From CAYLLN01 sp033762315 (lineage in GTDB: Bacteria; Planctomycetota; Planctomycetia; Pirellulales; Pirellulaceae), in NCBI GenBank assembly GCA_033762315.1, contig JANRLS010000226.1, forward strand, positions 1-64,000: DNA of 64,000 bases, read 5' to 3'. The notes beneath the pieces were generated by a model. That model worked only from the letters and a program-made list of their open reading frames with translations. It did not search any database and was not told where the DNA came from. Position 1 is the stretch's first letter. Every line of letters begins with the position of its first letter. A program made the translations under genes and the position numbers. Below, in pieces: positions 44,495 to 52,852 of the stretch.

Positions 44495-45550
44495 ATGTCA
44501 CACCCGCTCGCGGACGATCTGAACCATGTCCTCGATCGGACCCGCGAACTCTGGGAGGAGCTGCGCGGCAAGCACCTTTTCATCACCGGCGGCACGGGGT
44601 TTTTCGGCAAGTGGCTGCTGGAGAGTTTTGTCTGGGCAAACAAGCGACTGGCGCTTCAAGCCGAAGTTCACGTTCTCACGCGCGATCCGTCGCGGTTCGG
44701 CCACGACGTGCCGCATCTGGTGGCGGAACCCTGCATTCGTCTCGTGCCGGGCAACGTCCGGGCGTTCGAATTTCCGGCAGGTGAATTTTCGCATGTGATC
44801 CACGCTGCCGCTGAATCCAGCACCAAACGCGAGGACCATGACGACCTGTCGATGTTTCACACGGTCGTGCTGGGAACCAGCCGCGTGCTCGAATTCGCCC
44901 AACAGTGTGGGGCGAGAAAGCTGCTCTTTACCAGTTCCGGCGCGGTCTATGGCCGCCAGCCATCGGAGTTGTCGCATGTCGGCGAGGACCACGCTGGAGG
45001 CCCCCGACTCACTGACCCGCACGCCCCCTACGGCGAAGCGAAGCGGGCCGCCGAGCAACTTTGCTGTTTGCACGCTCAGGGGGGCCTGGAATGCAAAATT
45101 GCCCGTTGCTTCGCCTTCGTCGGACCACACTTGCCGCTAAACGCCCACTTCGCCGTGGGAAATTTTCTGGGCGATGCCTTGGCTGGGCGGCCAATCCGCA
45201 TCGCGGGCGACGGAACTCCATTCCGCTCCTACCTGTACGCCGCGGACCTCGCGATCTGGCTGTGGACCATCCTGCTCCGCGGACGGAATGGCCGACCGTA
45301 CAATGTCGGCTCGGACGAGGAGATCTCAATTGCCGACCTGGCCATGCGCGTTGCCGGCCGATTTAGCCCCCAGCCAGAGGTATCCGTCGCTCTGAAACCG
45401 GGCTCGGGGCCGCCCCCCCAGTATGTTCCCGATACTCGCCGGGCTCGCTCCGAACTTGGCTTACAAACTTGGATCGGGCTCGACGAGGCCCTGGACCGGA
45501 CGATTCGCTTTCACACCCGTTCTCCCACCGGATGCCCAGAAGACCCATGA
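44495..45550 (+). CDS. NAD-dependent epimerase/dehydratase
   Basis: A 351-residue extended SDR. The nucleotide motif TGGTGFFGKWLLESF follows ten or so helical residues. FSHVIHAAAESSTKRE and the active site LFTSSGAVYG with YGEAKRAAE (Tyr, Lys) follow; the C-terminus has FRSYLYAADLAIWLWTIL and a sugar-binding tail. In yersiniose-type pathways the equivalent gene reduces the side chain introduced by the ThDP enzyme; that role is inferred. Its stop overlaps the ThDP gene start by 4 nt. Confidence 0.85.
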   Translation: MSHPLADDLNHVLDRTRELWEELRGKHLFITGGTGFFGKWLLESFVWANKRLALQAEVHVLTRDPSRFGHDVPHLVAEPCIRLVPGNVRAFEFPAGEFSHVIHAAAESSTKREDHDDLSMFHTVVLGTSRVLEFAQQCGARKLLFTSSGAVYGRQPSELSHVGEDHAGGPRLTDPHAPYGEAKRAAEQLCCLHAQGGLECKIARCFAFVGPHLPLNAHFAVGNFLGDALAGRPIRIAGDGTPFRSYLYAADLAIWLWTILLRGRNGRPYNVGSDEEISIADLAMRVAGRFSPQPEVSVALKPGSGPPPQYVPDTRRARSELGLQTWIGLDEALDRTIRFHTRSPTGCPEDP

Positions 45551-47352
45551 AGGTCAGCGATTACATAGCTCAGACACTTGCCGCCCACGGCATTCGTCAC
45601 GTGTTTCTGGTGACGGGGGGCGGAGCGATGCACCTGAACGACGCCTTTGGCCGGTGCGCGGGGCTTAACTATCTGCCGATGCACCACGAGCAGTCCTGCG
45701 CGATGGCGGCGGATAGCTACTTTCGCCTGACGGGGCGGCTTGCCGCGGTCAATGTGACGACCGGCCCCGGTGCCACGAATGCCATCACCGGGGTCTATGG
45801 AGCGTATGTGGACTCGCTGGGCATGGTCGTGGTGTCGGGGCAAGTCAAGCGCGAAACGCTGGCCTGTCTCACCAAGCTGCCGCTGCGGCAACTGGGGGAT
45901 CAGGAGGTGGACATCGTCCCGATGGTTTCGTCGATCTGCAAATACGCTCGGCTCATCACTGACCCCGCGACGATACGCTATCACCTAGAGCGGGCGCTCC
46001 ACCTGGCCGTGTCGGGTCGCCCTGGCCCGGTGTGGTTGGATGTCCCGGTGGACGTGCAGGGCGCGCAGATCGAACCGGCGGCGCTGCAGGGATACGATCC
46101 CGCCGAGGACCGTCCGCGCTTTGAGACAACCGACTTGCCGTCCGCCTGCGAGCTCCTCCTGGACCGGCTGCGACGCGCCGAGCGGCCGGCGATCTTGGCG
46201 GGAGCGGGCGTCAGAATCTCCGGCACGCGGTCGCAATTTCTCCGCCTGATCGATGCGCTGGGAATTCCGGTGACGACCGGATGGAACGCGCACGACGTTT
46301 TGTGGGACGATCATCCCTGTTATGTTGGTCGGCCCAGTTCGCTCGGCGACCGGGCCGGCAACTTCGCCGTGCAAAATGCCGACTTCCTGCTGGTCCTAGG
46401 TTCGCGTCTCAACGTCCGTCAGGTCAGCTACAACTGGAACTGGTTCGCCCGCGCGGCCTTTCAGGTGCATGTGGACATTGATGCCGCGGAACTTCATAAG
46501 CCGACGTTGCGGTCGGATTTGAAGATTCATGCCGATCTGCGCGACTTTTTCGCCGCTCTTTTCGCGCGCGAGTTGCCCGGGCCGACCCCCGCGCATCGCG
46601 ACTATCTCGCCTGGTGCCGCGAACGTCAACGAAAATATCCGGTCGTTCTGCCCACCTATCGTCTAGCACGGGGCTGCGTCAATCCCTATCACTTCATGGA
46701 GGCGCTATTCGATGAGGCTGCCGCGGACGAGCTCGTGGTCACGGGAGACGGCACGGCCTGCGTCACCGCCTTTCAAGCGGCTCGCTTGCAACCCGACCAG
46801 CGGCTCTACACCAATTCCGGATCGGCGCCGATGGGCTATGACTTGCCGGGCGCGATCGGAGCGGCGGTGGGAATGGGGCGGCGGGTCGTCTGTCTGGCGG
46901 GGGACGGCAGTGTGATGATGAACCTGCAAGAATTGCAAACCATCGCGACGCGCCGCCTCCCCATCAAGCTCTTCGTGCTCAATAACGAAGGCTATCACTC
47001 CATCCGCCAGACGCAGCAGAATTTCTTTCCCGACAACATCGTCGGCTGCGGTCGCGAGAGCGGCCTCGGGTTTCCCGACTTCGCGAAGTTGGCGGCGGCT
47101 TTTGATTTTCCCTATTCGAGGATCTCGGAGCCAGTCGATCTGCAAACGACTATCCGGGCCGTGCTTGATTCGCCAACGATGCATTTGTGCGAGGTGCGTC
47201 TGGACCTTGCGCAGCCCTTTGCTCCCAAGGTCGCTTCGCGGCGACTGCCGGATGGACGAATCGTCTCCAGCCCACTGGAGGACATGTCTCCCTTCCTGTC
47301 ACGGGAAGAATTGGCTGAAAACCTGCTCGTCCCCCCGGTCGGAGGTTCCTGA
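45547..47352 (+). CDS. ThDP-dependent acetolactate synthase-like enzyme (YerE-like candidate)
   Basis: A 601-residue three-domain ThDP enzyme. The N-terminal PYR domain has the activating glutamate (LPMHHEQSCAMAADSYFR, E48) and NVTTGPGATNA; the PP domain carries the GDGS...NN motif (GDGS 452-455, NN 479-480). LPLRQLGDQEVDIVPM is typical of the branched-sugar subgroup as I recall it. In yersiniose synthesis YerE adds a two-carbon unit from pyruvate to a CDP-4-keto-3,6-dideoxyhexose, exactly the product of rfbFGH upstream. The ATG at 45547 overlaps the upstream stop by 4 nt; the longer frame is inside that gene. Confidence 0.85.
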   Translation: MKVSDYIAQTLAAHGIRHVFLVTGGGAMHLNDAFGRCAGLNYLPMHHEQSCAMAADSYFRLTGRLAAVNVTTGPGATNAITGVYGAYVDSLGMVVVSGQVKRETLACLTKLPLRQLGDQEVDIVPMVSSICKYARLITDPATIRYHLERALHLAVSGRPGPVWLDVPVDVQGAQIEPAALQGYDPAEDRPRFETTDLPSACELLLDRLRRAERPAILAGAGVRISGTRSQFLRLIDALGIPVTTGWNAHDVLWDDHPCYVGRPSSLGDRAGNFAVQNADFLLVLGSRLNVRQVSYNWNWFARAAFQVHVDIDAAELHKPTLRSDLKIHADLRDFFAALFARELPGPTPAHRDYLAWCRERQRKYPVVLPTYRLARGCVNPYHFMEALFDEAAADELVVTGDGTACVTAFQAARLQPDQRLYTNSGSAPMGYDLPGAIGAAVGMGRRVVCLAGDGSVMMNLQELQTIATRRLPIKLFVLNNEGYHSIRQTQQNFFPDNIVGCGRESGLGFPDFAKLAAAFDFPYSRISEPVDLQTTIRAVLDSPTMHLCEVRLDLAQPFAPKVASRRLPDGRIVSSPLEDMSPFLSREELAENLLVPPVGGS

Positions 47353-47353
47353 C

Positions 47354-48025
47354 ATGCAGCCACGAACCATCTTCATCACCGGGGCGGCCCGCGGAATCGG
47401 CAGCGCGATTGCCGCCCGATATCAATCCCTGGGGCATCAGGTGGTGGCTCCCTCCCGCGGCGAATTGGACCTCGGTTCCGTTGACAGCATTCGTAGATAC
47501 CTGGCCGACCATGCCGACCTGGAGGTCGAGGTATTGATCAACAATGCGGGCGAGAACCGACCGGAATTGATTGACGGCATGCCGTGGGAGGAGTGGCAAC
47601 GCATTCTGACCGTGAACTTGTCATCGATTCTCCTGCTGATGCAGGGTTTCAGTCCCGGCATGCGCCGCCGCAAATGGGGCAGGATCGTCAGCATCAGCTC
47701 CATTTACAGCGTCGTCAGCCGGGAAGGGCGATCCGCCTACAGCGCATCGAAAGCGGGTCTGAACGCACTCACGCGGACGGCCGCCTTGGAATGGGGCGCG
47801 GATGGAGTGCTTGTCAACTGCGTCCTCCCCGGTTTCGTGGCAACCGAGTTAACCCGGCAAAACAACAGCCCAGAGCAGATCGCGACGTTGGCTTCGCTTA
47901 CGGCCCTCAAACGACTGGCCCAACCGGAGGAGATCGCCGAACTGGTGTTGTTCCTCGGCTCGGAAACAAACACTTACATTACCGGCCAAGCCTTGCCGAT
48001 CGATGGAGGATTTCTGTGTACGTAG
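47354..48025 (+). CDS. Short-chain dehydrogenase/reductase of the glycan cluster
   Basis: A 223-residue classical SDR. It has TGAARGIGSAIAARY, NNAGENRPEL, a catalytic Ser and Tyr-x-x-x-Lys (SISSIYS, YSASKAGLNALTR) and the FabG-like C-terminus LPIDGGF. It starts one nt after the ThDP gene stop (TGACATG). It could reduce a keto group of the branched sugar or of the cyclase product. The start at 47354 is the only one at the motif; the open frame extends further upstream inside the ThDP gene. Confidence 0.88.
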   Translation: MQPRTIFITGAARGIGSAIAARYQSLGHQVVAPSRGELDLGSVDSIRRYLADHADLEVEVLINNAGENRPELIDGMPWEEWQRILTVNLSSILLLMQGFSPGMRRRKWGRIVSISSIYSVVSREGRSAYSASKAGLNALTRTAALEWGADGVLVNCVLPGFVATELTRQNNSPEQIATLASLTALKRLAQPEEIAELVLFLGSETNTYITGQALPIDGGFLCT

Positions 48026-48095
48026 TTCGCGACCTGGCGCGGGCTATCGCGCAAGCATAGCCGAACCGTGCTCCCCTTTTTCGCGGTCAAACAAG

Positions 48096-49187
48096 ATGGC
48101 TGAATTATTGGAAGCCCTGCCGATTCGTTCCGGACAAGGGGACTATGTCGTGGAGTTCGCCGACGGCATTGAGTCGGCGCTCGCGGCGGCGAAGTTCGGC
48201 AACGACAGTCTGATTTGCGTCGATGCCACCGTGTTGGAGCTCTACGGCTCACGGCTGCGCGAGTCATTGGGCGGACGGCCAGTATTCTCCATGACCCCCA
48301 CCGAAGCCTTCAAATCCCTGGACGGCGTCGGTCAATTGGCTGGTTGGTTGGTACAACAGCAGGCGAGCAAGACGACCAGCCTGGTCGCCATCGGCGGCGG
48401 CATTACCCAAGACGTGGCCGCCTTTGTCAGTCATGTCTATCACCGCGGCATCCGCTGGTCGTTTGTCCCCACGACCTTGCTCGCGATGTGCGACAGTTGC
48501 ATCGGTGCCAAGTCGGGCGTGAATCTCAATGGGTTCAAGAATCAACTGGGAATGTTTCACGCACCCCAGCGCGTGGTGATTGCCACGGAGTTTACGAAGA
48601 CCCTGAGCGACGATCATATCAAGTCCGGATATGGCGAGATTCTCAAGTTGATGCTGACTGGTTCGCGCGAGCACTTTGCGCGGCTGGCGCGCGATGTTGA
48701 AGCGGGGGGGCTGCGGAACCCCGAATTGGGACGGCTGATCCGCGACAGTCTGCTGGTCAAGCGAGGCGTAATCGAAATCGACGAATACGAAACGGACCTG
48801 CGTCGCATTCTCAACTATGGTCATACTTTTGGCCACGCCCTCGAGGCGGTCACCGAGCATCAAGTGCCGCACGGCATCGCCGTCGCGTGGGGTTTGGACC
48901 TGATTAACTACCTGTCCTTGCGGATGGGGCTGCTGACCGAGTCCGATTTTCGCGTGGTGCATGATTTCGTGATCCGTCACTTGACCACCACGATTCGCTG
49001 TCGCGTGAGTGCGGCGGAACTGGTTGCAGCCGCCCGCCGCGACAAAAAAGCGACGGGCGACGCCGTTAATCTCGTGCTGTTCGGTGGCCCCGGCGACTTG
49101 CGAATCGTCAAAACGCGGCTCGACCAGCAGCTTACCGACCAGATCGCTCGATACCTGGATGAGTTCGATGTTCTACGCGGGACTTGA
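48096..49187 (+). CDS. AroB-related sugar-phosphate cyclase (3-dehydroquinate synthase-like)
   Basis: A 363-residue member of the dehydroquinate-synthase superfamily. The NAD-binding glycine motif reads GGGITQDV (residues 100-107) in place of GGGVIGDL, followed by VPTTLLAMCDSCIGAKSGVN (D133, K139, N143) and FKNQLGMF (K148). Zn ligands lie in GYGEILKLML (Glu) and NYGHTFGHALEA (His). These deviations point to the AroB-related group seen in surface-polysaccharide clusters rather than true AroB. The substrate may be a heptulose phosphate; this is inferred from the kinase next door. It overlaps the kinase gene by 20 nt. Confidence 0.83.
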   Translation: MAELLEALPIRSGQGDYVVEFADGIESALAAAKFGNDSLICVDATVLELYGSRLRESLGGRPVFSMTPTEAFKSLDGVGQLAGWLVQQQASKTTSLVAIGGGITQDVAAFVSHVYHRGIRWSFVPTTLLAMCDSCIGAKSGVNLNGFKNQLGMFHAPQRVVIATEFTKTLSDDHIKSGYGEILKLMLTGSREHFARLARDVEAGGLRNPELGRLIRDSLLVKRGVIEIDEYETDLRRILNYGHTFGHALEAVTEHQVPHGIAVAWGLDLINYLSLRMGLLTESDFRVVHDFVIRHLTTTIRCRVSAAELVAAARRDKKATGDAVNLVLFGGPGDLRIVKTRLDQQLTDQIARYLDEFDVLRGT

Positions 49188-50535
49188 TGTCGGCTCGACG
49201 TTCTTGAAGGGGGGAGTTCTCGACCTCGCGGGGCGGTGCGTTCGCCAGACGGTTCGCCGAGCATCTCCCAACTTTCTGTCCGCTGCCTGTCCCGGCGCGC
49301 GGGAGGTTGATCCCGAGCGAATGGCAACGCTCGCCAGCGAGTTATTGGGCGACCTCCTTGCGGTGGAGCCCCGCATCGAGGGCGTTCTTCTCAGCGGACA
49401 AATGCATGGATTGGTGCTCGTCTCCCCCTCGGGCTCGGCCCTGCGTCCCGCGATCACCTGGCAAGACACTCGCACGCTCCAGTCGGGGGCGGGCAAGTCG
49501 GCCTACGAACTACTGCAGGAGCGATTGGACCCGGTGGTGAGCGAAGAAATTGGCCGCGAAATCGGACCTGGTCATCCGGCCACGCAACTCTGGCAATTCG
49601 GACTTCGAGGGGAGTTGCCGTGCGGGGCCGCGCCCTTGTCGATCGGCGACTTTATCGCGGTCCGACTGACCGGCGCGGCTCCCGTGACTCATCCCACCAA
49701 CGCCAGCGCCCACGGACTTTATTCCCTTCCGGCAGGCGACTGGCACCACGAACTGATCGCGAACCTGGGATTGCAGACCCTTTCGTGGCCCGCGATCGTG
49801 CCCGAGGGAACGATCGTTGGCCATTGGCGCGGCCAGGGTCGCTCGCTGCCGGTATTCGTTCCTCTGGGGGACCAGCAAGCCGCGCTGCTTGGCGTTGACC
49901 TGCGGGACGACGAATTGTCGCTGAATATCGCCACCGGATCACAAATCAGTTGTCGCTCGAACAGCTGGCGTTCCACGGGATCTCAGGTTCGCCCGTTGTT
50001 GGCAGGAACTTACCTCCACACGCTGACTCATCTTCCAGCCGGACGCGCCTTGGCCCGGCTACTGGGATTGTTCGTCGAACCGCTGGTGCGGCTGGGACAA
50101 GTTCCGCCGGAGGCGGAAATATGGTCGCTACTGGATTCTCTCGCGCGGAACGCAGCGCCCGACAACCTGCTTGTCGATCTGTCCTTCTTTCCCTGTCGCA
50201 CGGGGCAAATGGGCAGCTTCACCCACATTCAGGAGAGTAGCCTGAACTGGGGCTGCATCTTTTCCGCTGCGCTCAAGGCCATGGCGGAAAATTATTGGAC
50301 TTTCGCCGCCCGCCTGGACCCGGCGCGACCCTGGAAGGAAGTGGCGTACTCGGGTGGCCTGGTCCAAAAGTTGCCGCTGCTCCGCGAGCGGATCACCGCT
50401 CGCTTCCGTTGCCGAGATCGAGTCGCCGAAAATTCGGAGGATGCCCTGAGCGGGCTCCTGGTCTATGCCCTACACCATGCAGGATTGAATCCCGGTAGTG
50501 CGTGGAATAAACATCCCCAAAGGAATGGCACCTGA
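49168..50535 (+). CDS. FGGY-family carbohydrate kinase
   Basis: A 455-residue sugar kinase with the ASKHA fold. The N-terminal phosphate loop is AGLDVGSTFLKGGVLD, followed by SGQMHGLVLVSPSG and AITWQDTRT with the catalytic-base region. The C-terminal half has an ATP-binding glycine pair (VAYSGGLVQKLPLLR). The GQMHG pattern resembles sedoheptulokinases and xylulokinases. ATG at 49168 starts inside the cyclase gene (20-nt overlap), implying coupling. Its probable job is to phosphorylate the sugar used by the cyclase or aldolase. Confidence 0.85.
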   Translation: MFYAGLDVGSTFLKGGVLDLAGRCVRQTVRRASPNFLSAACPGAREVDPERMATLASELLGDLLAVEPRIEGVLLSGQMHGLVLVSPSGSALRPAITWQDTRTLQSGAGKSAYELLQERLDPVVSEEIGREIGPGHPATQLWQFGLRGELPCGAAPLSIGDFIAVRLTGAAPVTHPTNASAHGLYSLPAGDWHHELIANLGLQTLSWPAIVPEGTIVGHWRGQGRSLPVFVPLGDQQAALLGVDLRDDELSLNIATGSQISCRSNSWRSTGSQVRPLLAGTYLHTLTHLPAGRALARLLGLFVEPLVRLGQVPPEAEIWSLLDSLARNAAPDNLLVDLSFFPCRTGQMGSFTHIQESSLNWGCIFSAALKAMAENYWTFAARLDPARPWKEVAYSGGLVQKLPLLRERITARFRCRDRVAENSEDALSGLLVYALHHAGLNPGSAWNKHPQRNGT

Positions 50536-50805
50536 CCGCCGCAGTATCGAGGACGCGAGCCGTCTCCAGCCGCCAAGTGGGATTCCTGTCTAGCGTGAAG
50601 CAGAACCACCCTTTTGGGTGGATCTGCTTCACGGTTTCTTAATCTCTTCTTCGCATGATGGTCGGACCAGTGGCCTACCATCAGCTTTTTCCCTGAGTGC
50701 GACCGGTTCCACCAAGCGCGGACCGATGCTCGTGCTTGCACGGTGGCGAAGACTCCCCCCGTCGTATTGGGTGGCGACAATTGTGTCCTCTTTCGGTAGT
50801 TAGCC
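50536..50805. other. Intergenic region with an internal hairpin
   Basis: A 270-nt gap inside the otherwise tightly packed glycan cluster. A long hairpin at 50595-50632 is followed by a T/C-rich tail; the remaining sequence up to 50805 may carry a promoter for the aldolase gene. No gene is seen. Confidence 0.5.
50595..50632 (+). terminator. Hairpin, probable terminator or attenuator
   Basis: GTGAAGCAGA pairs with TCTGCTTCAC (10 bp), an A-A mismatch follows, then CCACCC pairs with GGGTGG around a TTTT loop. The tail (GGTTTCTTAATCTCTTC) is T-rich but interrupted. Confidence 0.6.
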
Positions 50806-51618
50806 ATGAATACTCTTGAGCGGCGCATGGTGGATGCCCTGCGCAATCTGAAAGAACATCACGCCGTCGTGGGCGTGAAGGCCGAGTTCGAGGCGGAAGG
50901 AACTCGCATGGACGAGATGCTTCGCCTGAAGGAAGTCTGCATGCGGGCGAATCTGGATCTAACGATCAAGATCGGCGGATGCGAGGCCCTGCGTGATATG
51001 TACGAGTGCAAGACGATCGGCGTTTGCCGCGTCGTGGCTCCGATGGTGGAAAGCCCCTTCGCGCTGACGAAGTTTGTCGCGGCGGCGAAGCTGGCCTTTC
51101 CCGGCGACGAACAGGACGAAGTCACTTTGGGAGTCAACATCGAAACCATTTCCGCCTGCCACGCGTTCGATAAGATGATCGAGTTGCCGCAGATCAACCA
51201 GATCGGTGACGTGGTTTTTGGACGAGTCGATATGTGTGGTTCGCTGGGGTTGTCACGCGACAGCATCAACTCCGACGTGATTTTGAAGCACGCCAGCGAA
51301 TTGTTCGAGAAGGCCAAACGGAGCGGACTGACTTGCTGCGTCGGAGGGGGCGTATCCGCCGACTCCCTGCCGTTCTTTCGCGACTTGCCAGGACTCGTTG
51401 ACCGCTATGAAACCAGGAAGGTGATATTTGCCTGTCCGGCCGCCCTCAAATCCGAACCGGAGCAAGCGCTCCTCAAGGCGGTCGGCTTTGAGCTGTTGTG
51501 GCTGCGGAATAAGCGCGATTACTACGCCGCGATCGCCAACGAAGACAAGCAGCGACTGGAGCTTCTGGAGTCCCGCTATCGCCGCCAGATCGAAGCGGTG
51601 GGTGGCACCTACTCCTGA
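50806..51618 (+). CDS. HpcH/HpaI aldolase-like protein
   Basis: A 270-residue protein of the phosphoenolpyruvate/pyruvate aldolase superfamily. Segments HHAVVGVKAEFEAEG, LTIKIGGCEALRDM, RVVAPMVESPFALTKFV and LGVNIETISACHAFD (metal-binding glutamate region) with VVFGRVDMCGSLG follow the barrel order of HpcH/HpaI enzymes. The family cleaves or forms C-C bonds using pyruvate or related donors. It neighbours the cyclase and kinase but follows a hairpin, so it may be transcribed separately or with the downstream glycosyltransferase. Confidence 0.78.
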   Translation: MNTLERRMVDALRNLKEHHAVVGVKAEFEAEGTRMDEMLRLKEVCMRANLDLTIKIGGCEALRDMYECKTIGVCRVVAPMVESPFALTKFVAAAKLAFPGDEQDEVTLGVNIETISACHAFDKMIELPQINQIGDVVFGRVDMCGSLGLSRDSINSDVILKHASELFEKAKRSGLTCCVGGGVSADSLPFFRDLPGLVDRYETRKVIFACPAALKSEPEQALLKAVGFELLWLRNKRDYYAAIANEDKQRLELLESRYRRQIEAVGGTYS

Positions 51619-51695
51619 ACTTGATCGTGCCGGTCCGTCAGTTTCCCCCTGCCCACGCACACTCCGGCGACGAAAGTCGAAACAGCGGTGGAGCC

Positions 51696-52739
51696 ATGAA
51701 CCGAATCAGCGTTGTCACCCCCTGCTTCAACGAGGAGGAAAACGTTGAGGAGTTACATCGCCGAGTTCGCGAGGCGATGGATCTGGTCGAGGATTGCGAT
51801 TACGAGCACATCTTCATCGACAATGCCTCGACGGATCGGACCGCCGCGGTGTTGCGAGAACTGGCGGCTCGCGATCAACGCGTGAAAGTGATCTTGAACG
51901 CGCGCAACTTCGGACACATCCGCTCCCCCCATCATGCCATCTGCCTGGCCCAGGGGGACGCCGTCATTCCCATCGTTGCCGATTTGCAAGACCCACCAGA
52001 TCTCATTCCCACCTTTATCGAGAAATGGCGCGAGGGCTACAAGTTGGTACTGGGCGTCAAAGCCAACAGCGATGAAACGCCACTTTTCTTTTTGTTGCGG
52101 CGGATCTACTACCGGGTAGTCAACCGATTGTCCGACACTCCTTTAGTCGAGGGTTTTCACGGATTTGGAATCTACGATCGACAGGTGATCGACCTGTTTC
52201 GACAGGTGAACGACCCCTATCCCTACGCGCGCGGCCTGATCTCCGAATTTGGTTTCGAGCCGTTTCGCGTCACCTATCATCAGAAGGCTCGCAGGCGAGG
52301 CATCACCAAGAATAATTTCTACACGCTTTATGACATGGCCATGCTCGGCCTGACTAGCCACAGCAAGGTTCCATTGCGGTTGGCGACGATTTTCGGCTTC
52401 TCCATGTCGCTGTTCTTTCTGCTGGTTGGTTTCGGGTACTTCGTTGCCAAGCTCGTGTTTTGGCAGCAGTTTTCGCTGGGAATCGCGCCACTGGTGGTGG
52501 GGATGTTCTTGTTCGCCTCGGTGCAGTTGTTTTTCATCGGCATTCTCGGCGAGTACATCGGCGCGATCCATACGCAAGTGCTGCGCAGGCCGTTGGTGGT
52601 GGAAAAGGAACGCATCAATTTCGACGCGATTCCCTCGCCGCGAGCGAGAGATCGCCAGGTCGATTTGGAATTGCCGGCGAACGACCCGCTCAAACCCGAG
52701 TCCATGCTATTGAATGCGGTTGCCGAGGGCGTGAGATGA
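51696..52739 (+). CDS. Family 2 glycosyltransferase (polyprenyl-phosphate type)
   Basis: A 347-residue GT2 enzyme of the DPM1/ArnC/GtrB style. The catalytic domain has SVVTPCFNEEENVEELHRR, FIDNASTDRTAAVLREL and DLQDPPDLIPTF; two C-terminal transmembrane helices (IFGFSMSLFFLLVGFGYFVA and MFLFASVQLFFIGILGEYIG) anchor it. It would move a sugar from a nucleotide donor to undecaprenyl phosphate. The ATG at 51696 starts the fold; upstream in-frame residues look random. Its stop overlaps the next mini-ORF start. Confidence 0.9.
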   Translation: MNRISVVTPCFNEEENVEELHRRVREAMDLVEDCDYEHIFIDNASTDRTAAVLRELAARDQRVKVILNARNFGHIRSPHHAICLAQGDAVIPIVADLQDPPDLIPTFIEKWREGYKLVLGVKANSDETPLFFLLRRIYYRVVNRLSDTPLVEGFHGFGIYDRQVIDLFRQVNDPYPYARGLISEFGFEPFRVTYHQKARRRGITKNNFYTLYDMAMLGLTSHSKVPLRLATIFGFSMSLFFLLVGFGYFVAKLVFWQQFSLGIAPLVVGMFLFASVQLFFIGILGEYIGAIHTQVLRRPLVVEKERINFDAIPSPRARDRQVDLELPANDPLKPESMLLNAVAEGVR

Positions 52740-52852
52740 TCGTTTTCCGAGCCGAGGATGCTCGCCGTGCCGTCCACCTCCGCCGCCATGCCCTCGATAT
52801 CGTGCTCGCGCCAATTTCACTGGGCTTCTGGTCCCTGGAGCGCGCCGCATGA
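52736..52852 (+). CDS. 38-residue mini-ORF coupled at both ends
   Basis: The ATG overlaps the GT2 stop (ATGA, 52736-52739) and its own stop TGA overlaps the next ATG (ATGA, 52849-52852). The peptide starts MIVFRAEDARRAV and has a hydrophobic stretch (DIVLAPISLGFWSLERAA). No family recognised. Its position makes it likely translated, either as a small membrane-associated subunit or as a leader that carries ribosomes from one gene to the next. Confidence 0.5.
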   Translation: MIVFRAEDARRAVHLRRHALDIVLAPISLGFWSLERAA

